A stretch of DNA of 64,000 nucleotides, from contig NC_051089.1 in the NCBI RefSeq assembly GCF_901709675.1, positions 21,305,508 to 21,369,507 on the forward strand, read 5' to 3'. The position numbers and the translations under genes are program-made. Shown one piece after another: positions 10,701-20,394 of the stretch (positions are counted from its first letter, which is position 1; every line of letters starts with the position of its first letter). The notes beneath the pieces were generated by a model. That model saw only the letters and a program-made list of their open reading frames with translations. It had not been told where the DNA came from and ran no database searches. This stretch comes from Syngnathus acus. Taxonomy: Eukaryota; Chordata; Actinopteri; Syngnathiformes; Syngnathidae.

Positions 10701-11154
10701 CCCTCACCTATGGTCACGAGCTATGGGTCGTGACCGAAAGAACGAGATCCCGGATACAAGCGGCCGAAATGAGTTTTCTCCGCAGGATGTCCGGGCTCTC
10801 CCTTAGAGATAGGGTGAGGAGTTCGGTCATCCGGGAGAGACTCGGAGTAGAGTCGCTACTCCTCCACGTTGAGAGGAGCCAGATGAGGTGGCTCGGGCAT
10901 CTCATCAGGATGCCTCCTGGACGCCTCCCTGGGGAGGTGTTCCGGGCATGTCCCACCGGTAGGAGACCCCGGGGACGACCCAGGACGCGCTGGAGAGACT
11001 ATGTCTCTCGGCTGGCCTGGGAACGCCTTGGGATCCCCCGGGATGAGCTAGATGAAGTGGCTGGGGAGAGGGAAGTCTGGGAGTCCCTCCTGAAGCTGCT
11101 GCCCCCGCGACCCGACCCCGGATAAGCGGAAGAAGATGGATGGATGGATGGATG
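7788..11154 (+). mobile_element. Full-length RTE-clade (Rex3-like) LINE with 13-bp TSD
   Basis: The element starts CCCCTCCGTGAGTCGTCACC and ends in a (GGAT)n tail at 11138-11154. An exact 13-bp target-site duplication, AATGTTTTCAAAC, flanks it (7775-7787 and 11155-11167). The 5' leader is ~160 bp and the single ORF is unbroken. Size (3367 bp), single-ORF layout and tetranucleotide tail fit RTE/Rex3 elements. Full length, perfect TSD and open frame together indicate a recent insertion. Confidence 0.93.
7946..11125 (+). CDS. RTE-type endonuclease/reverse transcriptase, 1059 aa, intact
   Basis: Single open frame. A Gly/Arg/Pro-rich N-terminus (1-90) precedes an APE-type endonuclease domain (about 93-330) with [19 protein letters not shown] and the final LSTDHHLVV histidine motif. 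A linker and the reverse transcriptase (about 560-830) follow, with [52 protein letters not shown] and the active-site FADD at residues 798-801. The C-terminus is [17 protein letters not shown]-like and ends PPRPDPG. It would nick DNA and prime reverse transcription of its own RNA. Two adjacent ATGs at 7946 leave the exact start open by a codon; earlier starts are not excluded. Confidence 0.93.
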   Translation: MMIKINGSRFPSPGRGSPGPPSGARPGGGARRRASGGRAFAHGARPGSARKGNVGPPSHGLTTCGRGQRGRVHCKLGGGQRQGPWRSDPRLQKLALGTWNVTSLAGKEPELVCEAEKFRLDIVGLASTHSLGSGTSPLERGWTLFHSGVAHGERRRAGVGILIAPRLGACTLGFTPVNERVASLRLRVGGRVLTVVCVYAPNGSSEYPPFLGSLEEVLESAPSGDSVVLLGDFNAHVGNDSETWKGVIGRNGPPDLNPSGVLLLDFCARHGFSIMNTMFKHKGVHVCTWHQDTLGRSSMIDFVVVSSDLRPHVLDTRAKRGAELSTDHHLVVGWLRWWGKMPVRPGRPKRSVRVCWERLAESPVRKSFNSHLRQSFSHVPGEAGDIESEWTLFRASIVEAADRSCGRKVIGACRGGNPRTRWWTPAVRDAVKLKKESYRAVLACGTPEAADRYRMAKRNAASAVAEAKTRAWEEFGEAMENDFRTASRKFWSTIRRLRRGKQCNVNTVYSGDGVLLTSTRDVVCRWGEYFEDLLNSTDTPSIVEAGPEDSEADSPISGVEVTEVVKKLLGGKAPGVDEIRPDFLRALDVVGLSWLTRLYSIAWTSGTVPLDWQTGVVVPLFKKGDRRVCSNYRGITLLSLPGKVYSGVLERRVRREVEPRIQEEQCGFRPGRGTVDQLFTLSRILEGAWEFAQPVHMCFVDLEKAFDRVPREVLWGVLREYGVPSQLIRAVRSLYHRCQSVVRISGSKSDSFPVRVGLRQGCPLSPILFIIFMDRISRCSRGVEGVRFGDLSIASLLFADDVVLLASSGRDLQLSLERFAAECEAVGMRVSTSKSESMVLDRKRVECPLRIGDEILPQVEEFKYLGVLFTSEGRMEREIDRRIGAASAVMRTLYRSVVVKRELSQKAKLSIYRSIYAPTLTYGHELWVVTERTRSRIQAAEMSFLRRMSGLSLRDRVRSSVIRERLGVESLLLHVERSQMRWLGHLIRMPPGRLPGEVFRACPTGRRPRGRPRTRWRDYVSRLAWERLGIPRDELDEVAGEREVWESLLKLLPPRPDPG

Positions 11155-11167
11155 AATGTTTTCAAAC

Positions 11168-11520
11168 CATCTGTGTCACTCCAAATCATTAAATCCATCG
11201 TTCGTCCTTTGTCAACAATGGGTGCGCGCAGCTGACGGCGCTTGCACTTCAAAATATTGCACAGGCCCATATAACGATAGATAAATTCGATATCAAATAA
11301 CTATTATATAAGCAATAGTATTATCAAGCCATCTGTGCACTCTAAATCATTAAATCCATCGATCAAATTCCTCGTCCTTCGTCAACAACGCCGCGCGTGC
11401 GCCCTGACGTCAGCCTCGTCGTTATTCCACAGATCTACTATATAACTATATTGTAGTGTTAACAAAGTTCAAGGAAAGACGTGGGTTTGGTAAACGGCTC
11501 TTTATTTAACAAAACAAACT
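11168..11520 (-). repeat. Diverged CCGTA-family internal units
   Basis: Two consecutive AT-rich units, each with CATCTGTG(TC)ACTC followed by ATTAAATCCATCG. The reverse complement reads as a decayed short acidic peptide ending in a stop (NDLE or NELE plus TGA-like). The same units recur in copies B-D. Confidence 0.65.
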
Positions 11521-11529
11521 TCCAGGCGT

Positions 11530-11850
11530 GTGGCGGCGTGGACTTCCAGCCACGGAAGTGTAAGAGAGATCCATAGAATAGGACCGGGCGTGCGTAAAAG
11601 CCATGACCGAGCCCCATCCACCGTCCCCGGACAGCCACCCGGCCGAGCGCCGGCCCTCGACTTCCATCCACGGAGGTGAAAGAGAGCTTGGTAGAGTAGG
11701 ACCGGGCGTGCGTAAAAGCCATGTCCGAGCCCCATCCACCGTCCCTGGACAGCCACCCGGCCGAGCGCCGGCCCCCGACTTCAATCCACGGAGGTGAAAG
11801 AGAGCTCCGGAGAGTAGGACCGGGCGTGGGTAAAAGCCATAATAGTTTTT
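11530..11850. repeat. 118-bp tandem array (about 2.7 units) in copy A
   Basis: GC-rich unit with GAGCCCCATCCACCGTCC and GACAGCCACCCGGCCGAGCG. GCCATGACCGAG (11600) and GCCATGTCCGAG (11718) are 118 bp apart. Open frames on both strands here follow from base composition and repetition. Confidence 0.85.
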
Positions 11851-12347
11851 CAAACCTGCTGTGTCACTCCAAATCCTTAAAACTCTTCGTCCGCCGTGTC
11901 ACTTAGAAACAAAGCCGCTAATGATGCCGGTAGTACGTGGGGCCCTTCGTCATCTTCGTCATCCCGTGATCAATCTTTGTCCTTTATGTAAACAACCGCC
12001 ACGCCGCGTCGCGCTGCTGACGTCACTTGAAATTCAAATTAGAGTAATCCCTTGCTACATCGCGGTTCGTTTATCGCGGTTTCACTTTTTTTTTTTTTGG
12101 GAAAATATTTGAAAAAAAACACAAGTGTGTCTTATAATAAGACTTATTATAAGTCGCTCCCCCACCCAAACTATGAAAAAAAAACGCGACTTATAGTCCG
12201 AAAATTACGGTAAATATATATGGCAGGTTATAGTGAGGCTACCACTGCTCACAGTTTAAACAAACACACACGAAACACAAGTGCCAACTGTGATTGCGGC
12301 ACCACACACACAGTAAGCCCCTAACCCCTTCACACACACACATTTAC

Positions 12348-12411
12348 TTAGTTCTGCAATGCTGCCCACACAGGTGGCAAGTCGGGCCTGTTCCAACATT
12401 CGCAGCTCCAT
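12348..12411 (-). CDS. ABTB2/BTBD11-like internal exon
   Basis: Minus-strand exon bounded by TATATTCAG (acceptor) and GTAAAT (donor). It encodes MELRMLEQARLATCVGSIAE plus Leu, closely matching the conserved segment after the helical region of ABTB2/BTBD11 proteins (ankyrin-BTB adaptors). It is unbroken. An exon 1 relative lies at 20952-21754 on the same strand; the short exon expected between them was not found. A MITE starts at 12421, only 9 bp upstream of the exon, so the branch-point and pyrimidine tract now come from transposon sequence. Copy A of the CCGTA family ends 137 bp downstream. Confidence 0.8.
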
Positions 12412-12420
12412 CTGAATATA

Positions 12421-12720
12421 CCATTTTTTCCCATGTATAATGCGCAAAATTTAACTAATTTATTGCCCTAAAATCTGGGGTGCGCATTATACATGGGTAC
12501 AATTTGTTTTAATTTTTTTCTTTTTTTTTTTATTTCTTTTTTTTTTTTTGTGAAGAAAATCATGGTACAACGATTTTTGAAGAAAATCTTGTCACGGATG
12601 GTTCTTTACAACGTCACTTTCCTCTCTTTTCATTTTAACCTAACTGATCGCGGTGGTGCCTTTCTGGGCAGTCGGAGAAATCAACGCCAACAAAAAAAAT
12701 ACATCCAGCCTAGTTAAGAA
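12421..12720. mobile_element. MITE fragment with CCCATGTATAATGCGC termini
   Basis: It begins CCATTTTTTCCCATGTATAA right after TA (12419-12420). An inverted internal copy GCGCATTATACATGGG follows at ~12482. Sequence near 12640-12715 (CGGTGGTGCCTTT ... CATCCAGCCTAGTTAAGA) recurs inverted at 23965-24035. No right terminus is seen, so the end is approximate. Confidence 0.65.
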
Positions 12721-12804
12721 ATCACCAGAAAGATCACCATGACAATTGTGAATAATAAATAAATAATTATTATATAGTATATTATATATATTATTATTAT
12801 AATA

Positions 12805-13108
12805 AGCTCAGTGGCCTAGTGGTAGAGTGTCCGCCCTGAGACTGGAAGGTTGTGGGTTCAAACCCCGGCCGGGTCATACCAAAGACTATAAAAATGGGAC
12901 CCATTGCCTCCCTGCTTGGCATTAAGGGTTGGAATTGGGGGGTTAGATCACCAACTGATTCCCGAGCGCGGCACCGCTGCTGCTCACTGCTCCCCTCTCC
13001 CCCAGGGGATGGATTAAAAGCACACGGGGATGGGTTAAATGCAGAGGACAAATTTCACCACACCCAGGTGTGTGTGTGACGATCATTGGGACTTTAACTT
13101 TTTTTTCC
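12805..13108 (+). repeat. tRNA-derived SINE, near full length
   Basis: The head GCTCAGTGGCCTAGTGGTAG contains a pol III A-box-like block (TAGTGGTAGAGTGTCC), and GGTTCAAACCC is a good B box about 45 bp downstream. A tRNA-unrelated body and a CATTGGGACTTTAACTTT tail follow. Flanking TATAATAA-type sequences may be the TSD. A second copy lies at 56788-57107. Confidence 0.88.
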
Positions 13109-13302
13109 TTTATAATAAATAATTGTGATAAATAACTGGAACATCACTCAAATATTGGTGATCCCGTTGAGAGTCTCACATATTTCTTCGCTATCGAGTT
13201 TGCTACTGCATGCGCAGTGATACTGACCGGCAGAATAACATCCGGTTGTTCCCAAAGATGATCTTTTTTCTGAAATAATTTTATGTTTACGGACTTAAGT
13301 AA

Positions 13303-13372
13303 CCCGGCCGGGTCATACCAAAGACTATAAAAATGGGACCCATTGCCTCCCTGCTTGGCACTCAGCATTAAG
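13303..13372 (+). repeat. SINE internal fragment
   Basis: CCGGCCGGGTCATACCAAAG through GGCACTCAGCATTAAG matches the central part of the SINE at 12805. Head and tail are missing. Sequence 13109-13302 and 13373-13950 shows nothing I recognise. Confidence 0.75.
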
Positions 13373-13951
13373 ATGAACCCCATCAATGGCTTTGTAAACA
13401 CAAATTAAAGTCACACAGGTGAAGAAGGATGTTATGCAGAAATTTACTTACAACAATTCTTAGATAAATGATAGGATGAATGGTCGTAGCAGAGAGTTGT
13501 GGGATGTGAAATCTTTTTTTCATTCTAACAAAATAAGTGAGTGGCACATCTAATATGAACAAGCAGTATAAAAAATGTATCGATGTAGTAAATATCACAT
13601 GCAGTAGACCTCTTCAAGAAGATGGACTCATTTTCGGATATACGTACTACATAAAAACATTAAGTACCGTCCAATACCTGCAACTCCACATTTGTGCTTC
13701 GAGACCCAGAAGTGTCTCCCCAAAGGTTTTCTGATTCCTTTACTATTTTGCTACCGTATACAATCTTACTGTATATTAAAGCAATAGTAACTAACACTAT
13801 TAGTCTCAAGCTATAGCTGAATGTTTATTTTAACAACTTTTAAAGTTGTATAAAAGGGTCGTGGTTCACAAAGAATTCTTAGAGATTCACTATCAGGTCT
13901 GCTTTGCCACATGCCAGCAGAAGCCAAAGCCAGCAGAGTCATGCTCTAAGT

Positions 13952-14003
13952 CAGGCGTCGAGAACCTATGGCTCGCGAGCTGGATATGGCTCGTTTGGTG
14001 ACG
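13952..14003 (+). mobile_element. hAT terminal fragment (CAGGCGTCGAGAACC)
   Basis: CAGGCGTCGAGAACCTATGG plus CTCGCGAGC resembles a hAT terminus of the kind found in vertebrate non-autonomous families. Only ~50 bp remain. Confidence 0.4.
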
Positions 14004-14022
14004 TTATTAAAAATAATACATA

Positions 14023-14880
14023 ACCGTATTTTTCGGACTAAAAGTCGCTCCGGAATATACGTCCCATCAGCCATAAAATGCACGTTAAAGTGAAAAAAAA
14101 TATATGAATCGCTCCGGAGTATTAGTCGCATTTTGGGGGAAATTTATTCAACAAAATCCAACACCAAGAACAGGCATGAACGAGCAACAACAGGTTAAAC
14201 GTTACGGTATGCTAACGTGACATAAACACAAACGAGAAGCTGAGAACGGGCCTGACGTAACAATAACAGTTATTCAAATAACTATAACATAAATAACACC
14301 TTTATCAAACCATCTGTGTCACTCCAAATCATTAAAGCCATCGATCGAGTTGGTCCTCCTTTATGTAAACAAGTCCGACGTCAGCGGCGCGTTGCAGTTC
14401 AAATTTTTCTGCAGGCCCATATAACAATAGGTAAACTATGTATGAAATAACAATAATATAAACAACAATTTTATCGAACCATCCGTGTCACTCCAAATCA
14501 ATAAATCCATCAGAATCTTCCGTGTCACTTGAAAAAAACGAAAAAAACAAAACAGCTGTTGACGCCGGAAAGACTACATGCGCCGCGGACGTCAGACTAG
14601 ATATACGTATCAAATAGATGTAATATAAACAACAATTTTATCAAACTATCCGTGTCACTCCAAATCAATAAATCCACCGGAATATTCATCCTCTCTGTCA
14701 AAAAAAAAAAAAAAAAAAAACAGCTGTCGATTCCGGACCTACGTGCGCCGCTGACGTCAGCCTCGTTGTCAGTTGGAAGCTCCAATTATTCCACAGATCT
14801 ACGTATATAACTAACTATATTGTAGCGTTACCAAAGTACCAGGTACGTGGGTTTGGCAACCGGTTCTTTATTTCACAAAT
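14023..14880 (-). mobile_element. CCGTA-family element, copy F (one end only)
   Basis: Terminus CCGTATTTTTCGGACTAAAA at ~14024 after TA, then CGCTCCGGA subterminal repeats and three diverged CATC(C/T)GTGTCACTCCAAATC units. It ends near the GGTACGTGGGTTTGG motif without an opposite terminus. Confidence 0.7.
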
Positions 14881-14995
14881 CAAGAGCTCAACATGTGAGC
14901 AAACACACGCAAGCGCCCTGGATCGCTCTTTCCAGTCTGCAGAGAACAAAACACAAGCCACTGTTTTGTAATTCTATCTTTGGCCCCTAAAAACT

Positions 14996-15070
14996 CACTC
15001 ACACACGCGCGCGCGCGTGCGTACACGCACGCACGCACGCGCGCGGGCACACACACACGCACACACATCC
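14996..15070. repeat. (CA)n/(CG)n microsatellite
   Basis: Alternating purine-pyrimidine tract of ACACGCGCGCGCG and GCACGCACGC, a potential Z-DNA former. No gene is seen between 14881 and 15319. Confidence 0.95.
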
Positions 15071-15757
15071 ACTTTGGATACTGCGTCAAACACTGCACTG
15101 TTTGTATCTAATAAACCTCAGGGTGATTAAACCATTTCCCTTCAACTAGAATAAATGAAAAATAAAAACAGTTAATGACGCCCTGTTAAAAAGCATCTTT
15201 GTTCATGTGTCTCCCAAAAGAAAACGGGGCCTCAGACAGAACAAAAGTCCTTTTCTGCTGCCAAGTATAAAGCTGCTCTTGTGTTTAGCTGCAAGAACAA
15301 AATTAGTAAAAATAAATTACCGTAAATTCCGGACTATAAGCCGCGACCTTTTTCCAAAATTTTGAACCCTGCGGCCCAAGGTGCGGCTTATATAAGGATT
15401 TTTTCGTGATTTTTGTGATGACTTGATCACTTTTATACACTGCGGTATCTTGAAGAAAAAAACAACAAAAATACTATTTTGAAACACTACTATGGCTGCT
15501 GCTTATTCTGGTTGTGTTGCTTGTGACTATTATGAGCTTTAGTAGGAATGCACGCTAGGTGACCTGCGTCAAAGGGCTCTAAACCCTTTCTCTTACTCTG
15601 CCATGTGACTCAGAGATTACACAAAGCAGTGGCGCTGTTTGGACCATCTGCATTGTATTAAAACCCAATCAATCAGCATTTAAATTCAATTCTTCTGACA
15701 TTTTGCTCACCAAAAACAAGTTGTAATGAACGTGAACTTTTAATGCATTTTATTCAG

Positions 15758-16062
15758 AAGGTTAATTTGAGGCAGAGCACGAGCAAAGGCCATCCGGATC
15801 CCTGAATATAGGCGTAGGAGAATTAGCCCCTGACGAGCCAGAGGAGAACGTTGCCACTGTACAGGATTCGGAAATCAACCTTCTAAAGTCCGGAGAACTC
15901 ACGATGGCCGTCCCGCTCAGCATCGAGGATATTTCCCAGTTTGGCGACGGCTCGCGGGAGCTCTTCATCAAATCCAGCTGTTACAGCGTGGTGACCGTTG
16001 CGGTGGCTGACGCGGGGCCGAGCATCGGCTGGATGTTTTCTTCGGAACCAAAAAGCATTTCC
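15758..16062 (+). pseudogene. Captured GOLD-domain exon fragment (FYCO1-like)
   Basis: The frame EENVATVQDSEINLLKSGEL then PLSIEDISQFGDGSRELF and SSEPKSIS matches the beginning of a GOLD domain, most like the C-terminus of the autophagy adaptor FYCO1; other GOLD proteins (SEC14L, TMED8) fit less well from memory. A splice-acceptor-like TTTTATTCAG precedes it at 15748-15757, so an intron-exon border seems to have been copied. An in-frame TAA lies at 15763-15765 just inside the edge, and homology stops at SIS (16062) with no donor site. It lies wholly between transposon termini, so I read it as a transduplicated, non-functional fragment. Confidence 0.65.
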
Positions 16063-16739
16063 TTAGAGATAAGAAGAGACAGACGAAGAAGAGATAATGC
16101 GCCGAAGAAGACGTGCTAGTTTGTGTTTTGATAGGCGTATAATTCACACGAAGAAGAGACAGAACGAGATCAAGACAGACATTACTGAAAGGGAGCTTTT
16201 ATACACAAACCGTCATTATGGGGGACAAAAGAAATGCATATGATGCCGCTTTTAAGCTAAAGGCAGTCGATGTTGATGACATTGTCTTGCGTCACCCTTT
16301 TCTTTATTTCGTGGTCCCGTCTACTCTGGAGCTATACGTGTCGCTCGCTAGTTTAATGTAATTTAGCGCTTCGTGCATGAATAAAATTTGCATGAACAGA
16401 CCCTCATCACACTCGAAGAAATGCATAAAAGCGACGACGAAAGAGAGACTGAGAAAGTGTGAGGCGAAGGATATCTAACGCTATTCCAATCGGACGCTGA
16501 GGAGGAAGACTTCGATGGTTTCAGTGCACAGGAGGAAGATGAAGACGATGAAGCTCTTTTTTTACTTTTACTGGTATGTTTTTTAACGAGCCCTGTTGGT
16601 GCTGTACTACCGTGTTGCTGCTGTGTTACCGCCGCGTCTCAGTGACTTTTACCGGGTATGTTTTTTTTAATCCAGCCCTATTAGTCTTGTGTTACTTCCG
16701 TGTTGCTGCGGTATTACTGCCGCGTCACGGGCAGTGTTT

Positions 16740-17020
16740 GGAAAGAAACGTTAAGGTATGTTATTAAAACTTTAAAAAAGCTTTGTGTCCAGTCTTTCTT
16801 TGTTAATAACTCGCGTTGGAAAGAAATGTTAAGGTATGTTATTAAAACTTTAAAAAAGCTTTCTGTGTCCAGTCTTTCTTTGTTAATAACTCGCGTGCAC
16901 ACTTCCGTGTTGCTGCGGTACTACTGCTGCGTCACAGGCAATGTTTAGAAAGACATGTTAAAGTATGTTATTAAAACTTTAAAAAGGCTTTCTGTGAACG
17001 GTCTTTCTTTGTAGAAAATG
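16740..17020. repeat. Direct repeats (~78 bp and longer) at the transposon 3' end
   Basis: The block GGAAAGAAACGTTAAGGTAT plus TTATTAAAACTTTAAAAAAG plus CAGTCTTTCTTTG occurs at 16740, again at 16818, and a more diverged third time from ~16945. No coding meaning is visible. Confidence 0.8.
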
Positions 17021-17528
17021 CGTGTGCACGTGCGGTTTATAGTCCGGTGCGGCTTATATAAGAAAAAAACTCAAATATCCCCCAATTTTAGCTGGTGCGG
17101 CTTATAATCCGGTGCGGTTTATAGTCCGGAATTTACGGTAATTGAAAAAAAAAATTGGGTAAAGGTCAACAAAACTATATCAGGCCTAGGTGCCAGTCTC
17201 TTTTGTTTTGCGACATGTGTCCAAAACTACTTTATACAGTAATAGTATCCCTGATTTGGATTCCCTTTACAGAGAAACTGACTTGTAAATTCACCCAACA
17301 AGAATGAGCTTTACAGCAAGACTGCTGTTTCTTTTTTTTTGTTCTAGTACTGTATGTTTTTTATTTTTTAAAGTTAATTTTTTGTTTTATTATCTTTTTA
17401 AGTTCTTGTGTCTTTTTATTGTGCATTGTGCAAATTCAATTTCAAGTAACGTGATTGGGAGATGACATTACCGCGGAGTAACGCTGCAACCCCAAATATT
17501 CTTTTTAAAGAAAAAATATATTTATGTA

Positions 17529-17612
17529 CCGTAATTTTCGGACTATAAGTCGCACCGGAGTATAAGTCGCACCAGCCATAAAATGCCCAAAAAAGTGAAA
17601 TAAAAACATATA
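17529..17612 (+). mobile_element. CCGTA-family left-end fragment
   Basis: CCGTAATTTTCGGACTATAA plus ~60 bp of subterminal sequence, cut off by the insertion of copy B at a TA. No gene is recognisable between 17139 and 17528, which is T-rich. Confidence 0.75.
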
Positions 17613-19301
17613 CCGTAATTTTCGGACTATAAGTCGCGGTTTTTTTCATAGTTTGGGTGGGGGGGTGACTTATACTCAGGAGCGACTTATATGTGTTTTT
17701 TTTTTCAAAAAATTTCAAAAAAAAAAAAGAAAAAAAAAAAAATGAAACCGCGATAAACGAACCGCAATGTAGCAAGGGATTACTGTAATTTGAATTTCAA
17801 GTGACGACAGCAGCGCGAAACCATCTGCGTCACTCCAATTCATTAAATCCATCAATCGTCCTTTGTCAACAATGCATGCGCGCCGCTGACGGCTCTTGCA
17901 CTTAAAAATATTCCACAGGCCCATATAACGATATATAAATTATATATCAAATAACTATTATATAAGCAATAATGTTATCAAACCATCTGTGCACTCTAAA
18001 TCATTAAATCCATCGATCAAATTCCTCGTCCTTTGTCAACATCGCCGCGCGTGCGCCCTGACGTCAGCCTCGTCGTTATTCCACAGATCTACTATATAAC
18101 TATATTGTAGCGTTAACAAAGTTCAAGGAAAGACGTGGGTTTGGTAAACGGCTCTTTATTTAACAAAACAAACTTACAGGCGTGTGGCGGCGTGGACTTC
18201 CAGCCACGGAAGGGGAAGAGAGCTCCATACGATAGGACCGGGCGAGCGTAAAAGCCATGACCGAGCCCCATCCACCGTCCTCGGACAGCCACCCGGCTGA
18301 ACGGCGGCCCTCGACTTCCATCCACGGAGCTGAAAGACAGCTCGGTAGAGTAGGACCGGGCGTGCGTAAAAGCATTGTCCGAGCCCCATCCACCGTCCCT
18401 GGACAGCCACCCGGCCGAGCGCCAGCGCCCACTTCAATCCACGAAAGTGAAAGAAAGCTGGACGAGTCGATCTTTGTCCTTTATGTAAACAACCGTCGCG
18501 CTGCTGACGCGCGACCGCGACGTCGCGTCGCGCTGCTGACGTCAGCAGCGCGACGTCGCGCGTCACTCGTCCAGCTTACTTTCACTTTCGTGGATTGAAG
18601 TCGGGCGCCGGCGCTCGGCCGGGTGGCTGTCCAGGGACGGTGGATGGGGCTTGGACAATGCTTTTACGCACGCCCGGTCTTATTCTATGGAGCTCTGTTT
18701 CACTTCCGTGGCTGGAAGTCCACGCCGCCACACGCCTGTAAGTTTGTTTTGTTAAATAAGGAGCCGTTTACCAAACCCACGTCTTTCCTTGAACTTTGTT
18801 AACGCTACAATATAGTTATATAGTAGATCTGTGGAATAACGACGAGGCTGACGTCAGGGCGCACGCGCGGCGATGTTGACAAAGGACGAGGAATTTGATC
18901 GATGGATTTAATGATTTAGAGTGCACAGATGGTTTGATAACATTATTGCTTATATAATAGTTACTTGATATATAATTTATATATCGTTATATGGGCCTGT
19001 GGAATATTTTTAAGTGCAAAAGCCGTCAGCGGCGCGCACGCATTGTTGGCAAAGGACGATTGATGGATTTAATGAATTGGAGTGACGCAGATGGTTTCGC
19101 GCTGCTGTCGTCACTTGAAATTCAAATTACAGTAATCCCTTGCTACATTGCGGTTCGTTTATCGCGGTTTCATTTTTTTTTTTTTTTTTTTTTTTTGAAA
19201 TGTTTTGAAAAAAAAAACAACATATAAGTCGCTCCTGAGTATAAGTCGCCCCCCCACCCAAACTATGAAAAAAACTGCGACTTATAGTCCGAAAATTACG
19301 G
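17613..19301. mobile_element. CCGTA-family element, copy B: a 1.7-kb palindrome
   Basis: The termini CCGTAATTTTCGGACTATAA and their inverse are each flanked by TA (17611-17612 and 19302-19303). The right half (18541-19301) is the reverse complement of the left half, centred on GCTGCTGACGTCAGCAGC at 18540/18541. Arm features recur in mirror order: GCGATAAACGAACCGC, the AAATCCATC units, the AACAAAGTTCAAGG motif and 118-bp units. The left arm is longer because it holds more 118-bp repeats. No transposase is encoded. Confidence 0.88.
18180..18460. repeat. 118-bp tandem units, left arm of copy B
   Basis: Repeats of GAGCCCCATCCACCGTCC and GACAGCCACCCGGC at ~118-bp spacing. The mirrored unit lies at ~18600-18720. 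Confidence 0.8.
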
Positions 19302-19303
19302 TA

Positions 19304-20394
19304 ATTAGTCATCCATAAAATATCCACAGCAAGTTTAGATCTACACATAGTGCTAACTTGTTTTAACAACTTCGAGTTTTTTCAAATTCGTCAACAGGAA
19401 TTAATTTTTTCACAATTATATCAGGCACTAAAACTCAATCGATTGAAGAAACTCCTTTTAAAAAAAAAAAAAATGCCTTGTTTTGTTCAAGGCTGAGACA
19501 GGCGGCTCATACACTTTTGGTTGCTTTCAACAACAGACGCTAAGAGGGAATCAGAGCCCCTTTGTGTTCTCTGTGGGTCAAAGGCTAACAACACTCACTC
19601 ACAAATGATTCCATTTCCTGTTCAAGCTCATAGGAGCTCAGCCTGCTTCCAAACACAAATTGGACCAAACACCGAGAAGCATATGGTGCCGCACAGCAAG
19701 GTGTTATACTTATCCTTGGATGCGCTATGATATTCACTTTGGTTCGATGTTCAAACTCAGTGTGATAAGCATAATTCCAATAAAGTCAAAGTTAAAAATC
19801 AACTCCTTTCTAAGTTTGTATCAAGGGTGTTAATTTTGTGTCTACGTTAGGAGATCTTTAACACGTTTCAACTGTTCAGCTGTTCATTTTTATCGATCCA
19901 TCTTTTCTATATCCACCACATAATAATTTCTCTGGTTTTCCACTGTTTACCTCACACAGTCCTGAGAATCTCACTTCATAAATACAAAATAATGCTGATG
20001 TCAGCGTTTGCTGAGCATTTTGCTTTGGAAATAATTTTGTTTTGTTTTTGTTGTGCGTCAGCACAATTCACATCCACCACAACCACACAAAGAAAAGGAA
20101 ACATTTTGAACTATTATGTTGCAAAAAAAATTCCATAATTAATATCTTATAATATAGTGTTCCACACCAGCCAGAAACCATTATGACCACTTCTTCAGTC
20201 TGATGCTACAGTAGCTCAGCACCTGCCTTTACTAAAACAGTTTATTAGTGGTGGTGACTGAAACAGATGACAATAACAATATGTTTGCTACTGTGCGTAG
20301 TTTTTAGCAGGGGCATATCCAGGAATACAAGCTTTTTAGTGCCCATGCCAGGAGTAACACAGCATATTAACATATTTTATTATTCAGTTAATTG
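19304..20394. other. Unassigned stretch
   Basis: AT-rich sequence without a convincing exon, RNA gene or repeat. An open frame at 19521-19730 shows no family motif. It should lie in the intron between the two ABTB2-like exons. Confidence 0.5.

Larger units (their letters stand above)
7273..12210 (-). mobile_element. CCGTA-family DNA element, copy A (split by a LINE)
   Basis: The left terminus CCGTAATTTTCGGACTATAA (7273) and its inverted copy ending at 12210 are each flanked by TA, the target of Tc1/mariner/pogo transposons. Subterminal repeats read AAGTCGCTCCGGAGTA. The interior has diverged ~150-170-bp units, each carrying the reverse complement of a short acidic reading frame (GAxGGxTTxAxxAxTTGGAGTGA type), a 118-bp tandem array, and an RTE LINE at 7788-11154. 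Without the LINE the element is about 1.57 kb. No intact transposase is present, so it is non-autonomous. Confidence 0.8.
15320..17138 (+). mobile_element. Pogo-like non-autonomous transposon carrying a host exon
   Basis: The termini CCGTAAATTCCGGACTATAA (15320) and its inverted copy (ending 17138) are flanked by TA. Inside, at 16218-16275, an ATG begins MGDKRNAYDAAFKLKAVD, the start of a pogo/Tigger-type DNA-binding domain, cut short after 18 residues. At ~16490-16560 an acidic tail (EEEDFDGFSAQEEDEDDE) follows, like the C-terminus of such transposases. The catalytic middle is gone. A GOLD-domain host exon lies at 15758-16062, and ~78-bp direct repeats at 16740-17000. Confidence 0.82.

Noticed and set aside
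11459-11853. Several overlapping open frames on both strands (also at 18113-18566, 37760-38219, 44515-45016)
   Set aside because: They fall in the 118-bp GC-rich tandem arrays of the CCGTA elements; openness follows from composition and repetition.
12805-12880. tRNA gene, from the A- and B-box-like blocks
   Set aside because: The sequence continues into a SINE body and tail and occurs again at 56788, so it is a tRNA-derived SINE.
15904-16119. Functional FYCO1-like exon of a resident gene
   Set aside because: No donor site, an in-frame stop at the edge, homology stops inside the domain, and it is enclosed by matching transposon termini.
19521-19730. Candidate exon with Cys pairs (LCVLCGSK)
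   Set aside because: No flanking splice sites that fit, no recognisable domain, and only one Cys pair.
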